DNA of 64,000 nucleotides from Kitasatospora gansuensis (GTDB taxonomy: Bacteria > Actinomycetota > Actinomycetes > Streptomycetales > Streptomycetaceae), in the NCBI RefSeq assembly GCF_014203705.1, contig NZ_JACHJR010000001.1, positions 6,572,001-6,636,000 of the forward strand, given 5' to 3'. The position numbers and the translations under genes were made by a program. Below, one piece after another: positions 32,845 to 40,492 of this stretch. Position 1 is the first letter of the stretch; each line of letters starts with the position of its first letter. The notes beneath the pieces are model-generated. The model was not told the DNA's origin, did no database searches, and saw only the letters and a program-made list of their open reading frames with translations.

Positions 32845-33117
32845 ATGACCCGGACACTCGTCGGCTGGCACGTCGAGCTGGAGTTCGCCGAGGACGGCGA
32901 CCGGACCAAGGCGGCGGCGCTGGTCCGGCTGGCCGACGGCACCGAGCTCAGGGCGCACGGCTTCAGTACCCGGCACCACGACGACCGCCCGCAGCTGCGG
33001 GTCGGCGAGGAGGTGGCCGGGGCCCGCGCGCTGAACGAACTGGCGATGCAGCTACTGACCAAGGCCCACGACGAACTGCGCGAGGGCTCCCGGCCCACCG
33101 ACTACGCGATCAGCTGA
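32845..33117 (+). CDS. DUF1876-domain protein
   Basis: A 90-residue actinobacterial protein: WHVELEFAEDGDRTKAAALVR, followed by the ELRAHGFSTRHHDDRPQLRVG segment and a C-terminal helix (ARALNELAMQLLTKAHDEL). The pattern fits DUF1876, a small alpha/beta domain resembling the double-stranded-RNA-binding fold, of unknown role. ATG 32845 was chosen; GGAGG lies at 32829-32833, and the GTG at 32839 is a near-equivalent alternative. The frame is open upstream to 32749, but that region includes the end of the zinc-ribbon gene. Confidence 0.85.
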   Translation: MTRTLVGWHVELEFAEDGDRTKAAALVRLADGTELRAHGFSTRHHDDRPQLRVGEEVAGARALNELAMQLLTKAHDELREGSRPTDYAIS

Positions 33118-33132
33118 CGGCGCGGCAGCGGA

Positions 33133-34347
33133 TCAGCCGAGGCCGACCCGGTCCAGCGGTACGGCCGGGTCGGCCAGCGCGTCCGGGTCCACCTGACGTC
33201 CGGAGCGGACCAGCTCGCGGATCGGGTCGGTCACGTCCCACACGTTGACGTTCATCCCGGCCAGCACCCGCCCGCCGTCCAGCCAGAACGCGATGAACTC
33301 GCGGCCCGCCCGGTCACCCCGGAACACCACCCGGTCGAAGCCGCCGGGCCGGACGTAGCCGGTGTACTCCATGCCGAGGTCGTACTGGTCCGTGAAGAAG
33401 TACGGCACCCGGTCGTGCACCGCCTCCTGGCCGAGCATCGACCGGGCGGCGGTCCTCGGCTGGTGCAGGGCGTTGGCCCAGTGCTCGACCCGGATCGGGT
33501 GGCCGTACAGCGGGTGCAGGGCGTTGGCCACGTCGCCCGCCGCGTAGACGTCCGGCGCGGAGGTGGCCAGGTACTGGTCGGTTCGGATGCCGTTGTCGAC
33601 GGTCAGCCCGGCCGCCTCGGCCAGCTCGGTGTTCGGGGTGATGCCGATGCCGACCACCACCGCGTCGGCCTGCACCAGCTCGCCGTCGGCCAGCCGGACG
33701 CCGTCCCCGGTCAGCTCGGTCACCTGCGCGCCGAACCGCAGCTCGACGCCGTGCGCCCGGTGCAGCTCGGCGAACACCTCCGCCGCCTCCCGGCCGAGCA
33801 CCCGCAGCAGCGGCAGCTCGGCCGCCTCCAGCACCGTCACCTCCGCCCCCGCCTCGCGGGCGGCCGCCGCCGTCTCCAACCCGATCCACCCCGCGCCGAT
33901 CACCACGATCCGGGCGCCGGGGCGGATCGCCGCCTTGATCCGCTCGCAGTCCTGGACGGTCCGCAGGTACAGCACCTGGTCGCCGTCCGCGCCGGGGACG
34001 GTCAGCCGGCGCGGCGAGGAGCCGGTGGTGAGCAGCAGCTTGGCGTACCCGAGCCGGCTGCCGTCCGCCAGGCTGACGCTCCGTCCGACCGGGTCGATCG
34101 CGGTGACGCGGGCACCGAGCCACAGGTCCACCCGCTGCTCGGCGTACCACTCGGCCGGATGGACGTAGATCTTCTCCCGCGCGGTCTTCCCCATCAGGTA
34201 GCCCTTGGACAGCGGCGGCCGCTCGTACGGCCGCTCGGGCTCCGCACCGATCAGCGTGATCGACCCCTCGAAACCCTCCGCCCGCAGCGTCTCGACCGCC
34301 TTCGCCCCCGCCAGGCTCGCTCCCACGACGACGTATCCGGTCTTCAT
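33133..34347 (-). CDS. FAD-dependent ferredoxin/rubredoxin reductase-type oxidoreductase
   Basis: A 404-residue flavoprotein of the putidaredoxin/rhodocoxin reductase class, which passes electrons from NAD(P)H to a ferredoxin serving a P450 or dioxygenase. FAD-binding YVVVGASLAGAKAVETLR is at the N-terminus, followed by RPYERPPLSKGYLMG. The NAD(P) motif is IVVIGAGWIGLETAAAA, and APDVYAAGDVAN is the second FAD motif. The C-terminal reductase domain includes EHWANALHQPRTAARSMLG. No ferredoxin or oxygenase gene is beside it, so its partner is encoded elsewhere. ATG 34347 follows GAGAGGAG. Confidence 0.91.
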   Translation of the reverse strand: MKTGYVVVGASLAGAKAVETLRAEGFEGSITLIGAEPERPYERPPLSKGYLMGKTAREKIYVHPAEWYAEQRVDLWLGARVTAIDPVGRSVSLADGSRLGYAKLLLTTGSSPRRLTVPGADGDQVLYLRTVQDCERIKAAIRPGARIVVIGAGWIGLETAAAAREAGAEVTVLEAAELPLLRVLGREAAEVFAELHRAHGVELRFGAQVTELTGDGVRLADGELVQADAVVVGIGITPNTELAEAAGLTVDNGIRTDQYLATSAPDVYAAGDVANALHPLYGHPIRVEHWANALHQPRTAARSMLGQEAVHDRVPYFFTDQYDLGMEYTGYVRPGGFDRVVFRGDRAGREFIAFWLDGGRVLAGMNVNVWDVTDPIRELVRSGRQVDPDALADPAVPLDRVGLG

Positions 34348-34467
34348 CGCGGCTCCTCTCGTCGGCCTCATCACACCCCGGAGATCTGCCCGCCGCGAGC
34401 CGAAACACCCCTCCTCGGGCAGCTCGGCCTAGGCTGAGAAACGCCACGACCGGAAGGAAGGGCTCCG

Positions 34468-35235
34468 ATGAGCGAGCAGACCGTGACCGTGCGCTGTGTG
34501 CCGGCCGCCCCGTGCTGGGTGAGCCTGATGGCTCGTGATCTGACGGCGGCGCAGGCGTTCTACGGGCCGTTGCTGGGGTGGGCGTTCCAGGACGGGCTGC
34601 ACGGGTTCGGGCCGTACGTCCGGGCGGTGCTGGACGGGGTGGAGGTGGCCGGGATCGGGGCCACCGAGGGGCAGTGGCAGCCGCCGGTCGCCTGGACCAC
34701 CTACTTCGGGACCGAGAGCGCCGACGACACCGCCGCCCGGATCAGGGAGCGCGGCGGCACGGTGGCGATCGGCCCGCTGCCGTTCGACGCGGGGCGGATG
34801 GTGCTGGCCTCGGACCTGTCCGGCGCGGCCTTCGGCATCTGGGAGGGGGACCTCGGCTGCAACACCTGGGTCCGTTCGCCCGGCGCCCCGGTCTGGATCG
34901 AGCTGCGCACCGGTGACCCGTTCGAGGCGGCGCTGTTCTACGGCGAGGTGTTCCGCTGGGACGAGCGCAAGCCCGACCGGTTCGAGGTGCGGTACGAGAA
35001 CGAGCGGGTGGTGCTGCGGGCGGAGCAGCGCAGCGTGGCCGCGCTGCGCCGGGCCGAGGACGTCGGGGCGCACTGGGAGGTGTTCTTCTCGGTGACCGAC
35101 ACCGACCTGGCCGTCCGCCGGGCGGTGGAGCTCGGCGGCTCGGCGGAGGGCGCCGCCGTCGACACCCCGTACGGCCGGGTGGCCCGGCTGCGGGACAGTG
35201 AGGGCGGGCTGTTCTCGGTGATCACGCCGGTCTGA
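34468..35235 (+). CDS. Two-domain VOC-family (glyoxalase-like) protein
   Basis: A 255-residue protein with two vicinal-oxygen-chelate modules. The first spans residues ~10-125 (PCWVSLMARDLTAAQAFYGPLLGWAFQD), the second ~135-255 (VWIELRTGDPFEAALFYGEVFRWDER, ending RVARLRDSEGGLFSVITPV). The paired arrangement matches hydroxylase-type VOC proteins of Streptomyces. Metal ligands cannot be assigned with confidence in either half, as the usual first His is replaced (CWVSL, VWIEL), so it may be a binding protein rather than an enzyme. The start has GGAAGGAAGG upstream. A 15-bp tandem duplication covers its stop codon. Confidence 0.87.
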   Translation: MSEQTVTVRCVPAAPCWVSLMARDLTAAQAFYGPLLGWAFQDGLHGFGPYVRAVLDGVEVAGIGATEGQWQPPVAWTTYFGTESADDTAARIRERGGTVAIGPLPFDAGRMVLASDLSGAAFGIWEGDLGCNTWVRSPGAPVWIELRTGDPFEAALFYGEVFRWDERKPDRFEVRYENERVVLRAEQRSVAALRRAEDVGAHWEVFFSVTDTDLAVRRAVELGGSAEGAAVDTPYGRVARLRDSEGGLFSVITPV

Positions 35236-35252
35236 CTCACGCCGGTCTGACT
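35223..35252. repeat. 15-bp tandem duplication over two convergent stop codons
   Basis: CACGCCGGTCTGACT occurs twice in direct succession (35223-35237 and 35238-35252). The first copy contains the TGA of the VOC gene; the second abuts the stop of the convergent DUF2470 remnant. It looks like a small slippage duplication. Confidence 0.7.
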
Positions 35253-35479
35253 CAGGGCGTGCGGACCTGGGAGAACAGCCGGTGCATCGCCTCGGCCAGG
35301 TCCTCCGGGCCGGTCAGCGGGCGGTGGAACTCGAAGCGGGCGTCCAGCACCCGGTCCCCGGCCAGCAGCCTGACGCGCAGTCCGAACCGGTCGAGCGCGA
35401 CCGGCGTGACTTCGTAGTGCCCCGACCAATTGCGCGGACCTGACGGGTGGTCAATCGCCTGGCTGCCGAGTGACCTGAG
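35252..35479 (-). pseudogene. Detached C-terminal half of DUF2470 (heme-iron utilization) gene
   Basis: Directly after the TGA of the neighbouring 185-codon frame, translation in the same frame continues for 75 codons to a second TGA at 35252-35254. This region has the expected DUF2470 C-terminal sequence (HYEVTPVALDRFGLRVRLL, later FEFHRPLTGPEDLAEAM). There is no frame change, only one stop codon in between (35480-35482), so the ancestral gene was about 261 codons long and has a single nonsense mutation. No start codon with a ribosome site precedes this half. Confidence 0.75.
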
Positions 35480-36037
35480 TCAGTCGGGGTGCGCGGCGGC
35501 GAGGTGCTGGAGGACGGTGGCCTCCTCGGCGGCCAGCGGGTCGGTCGCGGCGCGGCCGAAGCCGGCCAGGTCGACGCAGCAGTCGGCGCCCCAGAGGTCC
35601 TCGACCGAGAGGTGGTCCGGGTCGAGGCGGAGCAGCGCGTACTGCCCGGTGGGGCGGCGCGGGAAGAGCCCGTCCAGCACCTCGGGCGCCGCGGGCCGCA
35701 GTGCGGTGAGGCGGCCGTGCACGGTGGCCCGGCCCCGGATCCGGTGCGGCATCGCGACCGGGGCGACGTCCACCGCCTCCAGCAGGGCGGCCACCTCCTC
35801 CAGGCGGGAGACCGAGGCGATCCGGCAGAGCGGGGAGTCGTGCTCGGCCAGCACCGCCAGCGCCCCGTCCGGGAGCACCGCGCAGCGCACCAGCGGCGGG
35901 ATGCCGGGCCGGTTGGCCAGGTCGATCCCCGGCACGTCGAGGATCACCGAGGAGCCGAACTCCAGCAGGGTGCGGGCCCGTTCGGCGGCGGTGGGCGCCG
36001 GTCCGGCCGGGCGGGGCAGGGCAGGGCTGTCGGACAT
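35480..36037 (-). CDS. DUF2470 / HugZ-like protein, truncated by an in-frame stop
   Basis: A 185-residue product. Residues ~15-150 resemble the split-barrel, pyridoxamine-phosphate-oxidase-like N-terminal half of HugZ-type heme-utilization proteins (AERARTLLEFGSSVILDVPG, TGQYALLRLDPDHLSVEDLW, GADCCVDLAGFG). The C-terminal DUF2470 half begins (EEATVLQHLAAAHPD) and is then cut by TGA 35480-35482; the lost part follows in the same frame. A DmdR/IdeR-type iron box lies 17 bases upstream of the start, fitting a gene expressed under iron shortage. The TGA could be a real mutation (for instance from TGG) or a sequencing error. Confidence 0.75.
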   Translation of the reverse strand: MSDSPALPRPAGPAPTAAERARTLLEFGSSVILDVPGIDLANRPGIPPLVRCAVLPDGALAVLAEHDSPLCRIASVSRLEEVAALLEAVDVAPVAMPHRIRGRATVHGRLTALRPAAPEVLDGLFPRRPTGQYALLRLDPDHLSVEDLWGADCCVDLAGFGRAATDPLAAEEATVLQHLAAAHPD

Positions 36038-36054
36038 CCGTCCTCCTCGGTAGG

Positions 36055-36073
36055 TAAGGTGAGCCTAACCTAA
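36055..36073. promoter_or_regulatory. Iron box (DmdR/IdeR/DtxR-type operator)
   Basis: TAAGGTGAGCCTAACCTAA; its reverse complement, TTAGGTTAGGCTCACCTTA, differs at one position from the streptomycete iron-box consensus TTAGGTTAGGCTCACCTAA. It lies just upstream of the DUF2470 start. Repression by iron-loaded DmdR1 is the expected regulation. Confidence 0.85.
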
Positions 36074-36103
36074 GTATGTGGAGGGCGGAAGTCCTTCCCT
36101 GGT

Positions 36104-36727
36104 TCAGCCGGCGGCGCCCAGCATCCGCAGCACCAGCACGCCGTAGCGCCGGCCGAGCTCCTCGGGCGTCTCGCTGCTGCGGTCGGTGTACCAGCGCGAG
36201 ACGTCGATGCCGAGCGAGGTGACCGCCCGGGCGGCGGTGCGGACGTCCTGGACGTCGAACGCGCCGGTCGCCACCCCGGCCTCGATGATCCGGCGGACGG
36301 TCTCCTCGATCCGCCGCCGGAGCTCGGCGACCACCGCGAAGTCGTCCTCGGGCAGCGCGTGCAGCTCGTGGTTGACGATCCGTCCGACCGTGTGGCCCCG
36401 GGCGTGCCAGCAGGTGAACTCCTCGACCAGCAGGCGCATCTGCTCCACCGGCGGCAGGTCGGCCGCCGCCGCCCGCTCGACCAGGTCCAGGGTGGCCTGG
36501 TGGCCGGTGCGGCTGATCTCCGAGAGCAGCGCCGACTTCGAGGAGTAGTGGATGTAGAGCGCGGCCGGGCTCATCCCGGCTGCGGTCGCGATGTCCCGGG
36601 TAGTGGTCGCGTGGTAGCCGCGCCGGGCGAAGGACTCGACCGCCGCGAGCAGCAGCCGCCGGGCCGCTTCGGTGCGCTCGCCCGCGCCGCCTGCGGGCCA
36701 GAGGTCGGCGGATGTTCGGTCGGTCAT
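36104..36727 (-). CDS. TetR-family regulator of the acyl-CoA catabolic cluster
   Basis: A 207-residue regulator. The HTH spans residues ~20-65 (RLLLAAVESFARRGYHATTT, DIATAAGMSPAALYIHYSSK). The ligand domain follows, with LLVEEFTCWHARGHTVGRIVNHEL typical of regulators of fatty-acid/steroid degradation (FadR/KstR2-like TetRs). It is divergent from the SDR-SDR-quinone reductase operon; a 16-bp inverted repeat lies between them and recurs, within 25 identical bases, upstream of the APH/ACAD operon at 43.9 kb. It is therefore the probable repressor of both operons, with an acyl-CoA as likely inducer. The start at ATG 36727 excludes an upstream shadow extension. Confidence 0.9.
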   Translation of the reverse strand: MTDRTSADLWPAGGAGERTEAARRLLLAAVESFARRGYHATTTRDIATAAGMSPAALYIHYSSKSALLSEISRTGHQATLDLVERAAAADLPPVEQMRLLVEEFTCWHARGHTVGRIVNHELHALPEDDFAVVAELRRRIEETVRRIIEAGVATGAFDVQDVRTAARAVTSLGIDVSRWYTDRSSETPEELGRRYGVLVLRMLGAAG

Positions 36728-36794
36728 GCGGGCAATCCTCCCAGATGGTGCCGCAGGTCCCGGCAGGTGGTTGACAGTGTGCGCGGCCGCTTGG

Positions 36795-36819
36795 ATGCTA
36801 AGCAAGCGCTTAGTCAGCC
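36795..36819. promoter_or_regulatory. TetR operator, copy 1
   Basis: Contains CTAAGC-AAGC-GCTTAG (36798-36813), a perfect 6-bp inverted repeat around 4 bases. The 25 bases here are identical, in inverted orientation, to 43934-43958. It lies between the divergent tetR and SDR genes, 35 bases upstream of the SDR start. Confidence 0.85.
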
Positions 36820-36854
36820 CGCACTGCTGGGAACTCCGTCGAGAGGGACTCGAG

Positions 36855-37610
36855 ATGGCACCGTCATTGAAGGGCCGGGTGGCCGTGGTCACCGGAGCCA
36901 GCCGGGGCATCGGCCTCGGCATCGCCCGGGAGCTGGTCGAGCGGGGCGCCAAGGTCTGCGTCACCGCGCGCACCCCCGAGCCGCTGGCCGAGGCGGTCCG
37001 CGAACTCGGCGGCCCCGACCACGCGATCGCCCTGGCGGGCCGCGCCGACGACCCCGAGCACCAGGCCGAGGCGGTGTCCCGGACCCTGGAGACCTTCGGC
37101 CGGCTCGACTACCTGGTCAACAACACCGGCATCAACCCGGCGTACGGCCCGATCCTGGACGTCGGCACCGAGGAGGCGGCGAAGATCTTCGGCGTCAACG
37201 TCCTTGCCCCGATGGCCTGGACGAAGCTGGCGTACGACGCGTGGATGCGCGAGAACGGCGGCGCGGTGGTCAACATCGCCTCGCTGGCGGGCCTGCGGGC
37301 CGCGCCGGGGATCGGCATGTACGCCGTCTCCAAGGCCGCGATGATCCACCTGACCGCCCAGCTCGCGGTCGAACTCGCCCCCGCCGTCCGGGTGAACGCG
37401 ATCGCGCCCGCCATCGTCAAGACCAAGTTCGCCGAGGCGCTGTACGACGGCCGGGAGGAGCGGGTCGCCGCCGGGTACCCGATGGGCCGGCTCGGCCTGC
37501 CGCAGGACATCGCCGGCGCGGTCGCCTTCCTGCTCTCCGAGGAGGCGGGCTGGATCACCGGCCAGACCCTGACGGTGGACGGTGGCGTCTCGCTGGCCGG
37601 GGTGCTGTGA
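36855..37610 (+). CDS. SDR-family oxidoreductase (FabG-like)
   Basis: A 251-residue classical short-chain dehydrogenase. Cofactor motif TGASRGIGLGIA (residues ~14-25), structural NNTG, catalytic Ser in NIASLAG and Tyr/Lys in MYAVSKAA, and C-terminal WITGQTLTVDGGVSLAG. It probably oxidises or reduces a hydroxyacyl/ketoacyl-CoA or alcohol intermediate with NAD(P). First gene of a three-gene operon; its stop overlaps the next start by GTGA. Control by the adjacent TetR through the operator just upstream is likely. Confidence 0.92.
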   Translation: MAPSLKGRVAVVTGASRGIGLGIARELVERGAKVCVTARTPEPLAEAVRELGGPDHAIALAGRADDPEHQAEAVSRTLETFGRLDYLVNNTGINPAYGPILDVGTEEAAKIFGVNVLAPMAWTKLAYDAWMRENGGAVVNIASLAGLRAAPGIGMYAVSKAAMIHLTAQLAVELAPAVRVNAIAPAIVKTKFAEALYDGREERVAAGYPMGRLGLPQDIAGAVAFLLSEEAGWITGQTLTVDGGVSLAGVL

Positions 37611-38380
37611 GTCCGGCTGCCGATCCGGCGGGGCGCGGCGTGCTGGTGACCGGCGCCGGGCACGGCATCGGCGCCGCGCTGGCCGCCGCGTTCGCCGCCG
37701 CCGGGGCCCGGGTGGTGGTCAACGACCTGGACGCCGAGGCAGCGGAGGCCGTCGCCGACTCGATCGGGGCGTACGCCCTGCCGGGCGATGCCGCCGACCC
37801 GACGGAGCTGATCGCCGCCGCCCGCGCGGAGCTCGGTGCGATCGACGTCTACTGCGCCAACGCGGGCGTGGCCCCGGTCGGCGGCGCGGACGCGGGCCCG
37901 GCGGCCTGGGCGACGGCCTGGGACGTCAACGTGATGGCCCACGTCCGGGCGGCCGAACTGCTGCTCCCCGACTGGCTGGAGCGCGGCGAGGGCCGGTTCG
38001 TCGCGACGGTCTCCGCGGCCGGGCTGCTCACCATGCTCGGCTCCGCGCCGTACGCGGTCAGCAAGCACGGCGCGCTGGCCTTCGCCGAGTGGCTGGCCGC
38101 GACCTACCGGCACCGGGGCGTACGGGTGCACGCGGTCTGCCCGCAGGGCGTCCGGACCAGAATGCTCGACGAGGCCGGGACGGCCGGTCAACTGCTGCTG
38201 GCCGACGGTGCGTTGGAACCTTCGGCGGTGGCGGACGCGGTGCTGCGGGGGATCGCCGAGGAGCGGTTCCTGATCCTGCCGCACCCCGAGGTGGCCGGCT
38301 ACTACGCGACCAGGGCGACCGAGCCGGACCGTTGGCTGGACGGAATGAACCGGCTCCAGCAAGTACTCGAGAAGGAGTAG
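37607..38380 (+). CDS. SDR-family oxidoreductase, second
   Basis: A 257-residue SDR with TGAGHGIGAALAAAF at the N-terminus, CANAGVAPVGG, catalytic VSAAG and YAVSKHGALAF, and a C-terminal HPEVAGYYATRATEPDRWLDG that is typical of SDRs in fatty-acid and steroid degradation clusters. GTG 37607 overlaps the stop of the first SDR gene, indicating translational coupling. It probably handles a hydroxyacyl-CoA intermediate in the same pathway; the exact substrate is unknown. Confidence 0.91.
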   Translation: MSPAADPAGRGVLVTGAGHGIGAALAAAFAAAGARVVVNDLDAEAAEAVADSIGAYALPGDAADPTELIAAARAELGAIDVYCANAGVAPVGGADAGPAAWATAWDVNVMAHVRAAELLLPDWLERGEGRFVATVSAAGLLTMLGSAPYAVSKHGALAFAEWLAATYRHRGVRVHAVCPQGVRTRMLDEAGTAGQLLLADGALEPSAVADAVLRGIAEERFLILPHPEVAGYYATRATEPDRWLDGMNRLQQVLEKE

Positions 38381-38385
38381 ACGCG

Positions 38386-39351
38386 ATGCGGGCATGGCAG
38401 GTCGGCGAACTGGGTGAGCCCGGCGCGGTGATGCGGCTGGCGGAGGTGGAGCAACCCTCGGCCGGTGACGGGCAGTTGCTGGTCCGGGTGCGGGCGGCCG
38501 CGGTGAACTTCCCGGACGCGCTGATGTGCCGGGGGCACTACCAGGTGCGGCCGCCGCTGCCGTTCACGCCCGGGGTGGAGCTGTGCGGTGAGGTGGTCGG
38601 CGGCGAGCGGGCCGGGGAACGGGTGATCGGCACTCCGCTGCTGCCGGCCGGGGCGTTCGCCGAGTACGCGCTGATGGACGCGCGGGCGGCGTTCACGGCC
38701 CCGGCGGCGTTGGACGACGCGGAGGCGGCGGCGATGCACATCGCCTACCAGACCGCCTGGTTCGGGCTGCACCGCCGGGCCGCCCTGCGGGCCGGGGAGA
38801 CCCTGCTGGTGCACGCGGCGGCCGGCGGCGTCGGCAGCGCGGCGGTCCAGCTCGGCAAGGCCGCCGGGGCGACGGTCATCGGCGTCGTGGGCGGCCCCGA
38901 GAAGGCCGTGGCAGCCCGGGAGTTGGGCGCCGACGTGGTGATCGACCGGCGGTCCGAGGACTTCGTGGCAGTGGTCAAGGAGTTCACCGGCGGGCGCGGT
39001 GCCGACGTGGTCTTCGACCCGGTCGGCGGCGACGCGTACACCGGTTCGGCCCGCTGCGTCGCCTTCGAGGGGCGGATCGTGGTGGTCGGTTTCGCCAGCG
39101 GCACCATCCCGACACCTGGGCTGAACCACGCCCTGGTGAAGAACTACTCGGTGCTCGGCCTGCACTGGGGCCTCTACGGGGTGCACGAGCCGGCGGCCGT
39201 GACGGCGGCGCACGCCGAACTGACCGCGCTGGCCGGCAAGGGCGTGCTGCGGCCGCTGGTGAGCGAGCGGCTGCCGCTGGACGGCGCGGCCGACGGCGTC
39301 CAGCGGGTGGCCGACGGCACCACCACGGGCCGGGTGGTCGTCCTGCCGTGA
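38386..39351 (+). CDS. NADPH:quinone oxidoreductase / zinc-type dehydrogenase family (MDR)
   Basis: A 321-residue medium-chain reductase of the quinone-oxidoreductase type. N-terminal VRAAAVNFPDALMCRGHYQ and PFTPGVELCGEVV; nucleotide-binding LVHAAAGGVGSAAVQLGKAAG (residues ~140-160); C-terminal LPLDGAADGVQRVADGTTTGRVV. The zinc ligands of alcohol dehydrogenases are absent, fitting enoyl or quinone reduction with NADPH. ATG 38386 follows GAAGGAG, 5 bases after the second SDR. Homologues (FadB4-like in mycobacteria) occur next to acyl-CoA dehydrogenases. Third and last gene of the operon before a strong terminator. Confidence 0.9.
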   Translation: MRAWQVGELGEPGAVMRLAEVEQPSAGDGQLLVRVRAAAVNFPDALMCRGHYQVRPPLPFTPGVELCGEVVGGERAGERVIGTPLLPAGAFAEYALMDARAAFTAPAALDDAEAAAMHIAYQTAWFGLHRRAALRAGETLLVHAAAGGVGSAAVQLGKAAGATVIGVVGGPEKAVAARELGADVVIDRRSEDFVAVVKEFTGGRGADVVFDPVGGDAYTGSARCVAFEGRIVVVGFASGTIPTPGLNHALVKNYSVLGLHWGLYGVHEPAAVTAAHAELTALAGKGVLRPLVSERLPLDGAADGVQRVADGTTTGRVVVLP

Positions 39352-39355
39352 CCTG

Positions 39356-39381
39356 TGGCCGCCGTCAGCCGACGGCGGCCA
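39356..39381. terminator. Bidirectional hairpin terminator between the two convergent operons
   Basis: TGGCCGCCGTC-AGCC-GACGGCGGCCA has a perfect 11-bp stem with a tetraloop. It begins 4 bases after the quinone reductase stop and could end both the plus-strand and the minus-strand acyl-CoA operon. Confidence 0.75.
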
Positions 39382-39415
39382 GGGCGGTCCCGACCGTGCA
39401 GCAGAGCTCCGCTGC

Positions 39416-40492
39416 TCAGGGCAACGGGACCGGCAGGTCCGCCAGGGCGGCCAGGGTGTTGCGGTGGTGTCCCGGGGTGCCGAGGGCCAGTTGGTCGGCC
39501 TTGGCGCGCTTGAGGTAGAGGTGGGCCGGGTGTTCCCAGGTCATGCCGATGCCGCCGTGCAGCTGGACGCACTCCTCGGCGGCCCGGACGGCGAGTGCGC
39601 CGCAGTGGGCCTGGGCGACGGCCACCGCGATCGCCGTGTCGGGGCTGCCGGTGGCGAGCGCGTCGGCGGCGTACCGGGCCACCGCCCTGCCGCCGACGGT
39701 CTCCAGCCAGAGGTCGGCCAGGCGGTGCTTGAGGGCTTGGAAGGAGCCGACCTGGCGGCCGAACTGCCGACGCTCCTTCAGATAGCCGACGGTGGTGGTC
39801 AGGCACCACTCGGCCAGGCCGAGCTGTTCGGAGGCGAGCAGTCCGGCGCCGGTCAGCAGCGCCTGCCGGACCGGCCCGTCGTGCGAGGCCAACTGCCGGG
39901 CGGGAGTGGCGTCGAGGGTCACGTCGGCGAGCTGCCGGGTGAGGTCGAGCGAGGTCCGCGCCGTGACGGTGGCGGCTTCCACCGCGTACAGGCCGCCGCC
40001 GGCCGGGACCAGCAGGACGTCGGCCGGCAGGGCATCGGCCACCGAGGTGATCCGCCCGGTCAGCGTCCCACCCGGGCCGACCGAGACGGCGGGCAGCGGT
40101 CCGCCAGGGGCGGTGGAGAACGGCACCGCCAGCGTGGCGGTCAGCTCACCGGCGGCGACGGCGGGCAGCAGCTCGCGGTCCTCGCAGGCGAGCAGCGCGG
40201 TGAGACCGAGCACCGAGCTGCCGAAGTACGGCACCGGCGCGACCGAGCGCCCCAACTCCTCCAGCACCACCGCCACTTCCCGCACCGAGGCGCCGGCACC
40301 GCCCAGCGTCTCCGGCACCTGGAGCCCGGCCACGCCGAGCCCGACCGCCAGGCTGCGCCAGAGCGGCAGGTCGTACGGTTCGGGGCCCTCGCAGCGGGCC
40401 AGGATCGCCGTCGGCGGACAGTGGTCGGTGAGCAGGTCCCGGACGCTGGAGCGGAGTTCCTCCTCGATCTCGGAGTAGAGCAGGTCGCTCAT
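39416..40492 (-). CDS. Acyl-CoA dehydrogenase, non-catalytic-type partner subunit
   Basis: A 358-residue acyl-CoA dehydrogenase-fold protein. It has QVPETLGGAGASVREVAVVLEEL in the N-terminal domain and LKERRQFGRQVGSFQALKHRLADL and VQLHGGIGMTWEHPAHLYLKRAK in the C-terminal helical domain. The catalytic glutamate motif (EGxxxEI) that should follow is absent, since the protein ends shortly after. Its ATG overlaps the stop of the next upstream ACAD by ATGA. Both facts fit an alpha2beta2 heterotetrameric dehydrogenase as described for mycobacterial FadE pairs, this being the subunit without the base. Last gene of the APH/ACAD operon. Confidence 0.88.
   Translation of the reverse strand: MSDLLYSEIEEELRSSVRDLLTDHCPPTAILARCEGPEPYDLPLWRSLAVGLGVAGLQVPETLGGAGASVREVAVVLEELGRSVAPVPYFGSSVLGLTALLACEDRELLPAVAAGELTATLAVPFSTAPGGPLPAVSVGPGGTLTGRITSVADALPADVLLVPAGGGLYAVEAATVTARTSLDLTRQLADVTLDATPARQLASHDGPVRQALLTGAGLLASEQLGLAEWCLTTTVGYLKERRQFGRQVGSFQALKHRLADLWLETVGGRAVARYAADALATGSPDTAIAVAVAQAHCGALAVRAAEECVQLHGGIGMTWEHPAHLYLKRAKADQLALGTPGHHRNTLAALADLPVPLP

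Noticed and set aside
35480..35482. Selenocysteine at the in-frame TGA of the DUF2470 gene
   Set aside because: No conserved cysteine is expected at this place in the family and no SECIS-like hairpin is apparent after it; a nonsense mutation or sequence error is simpler.
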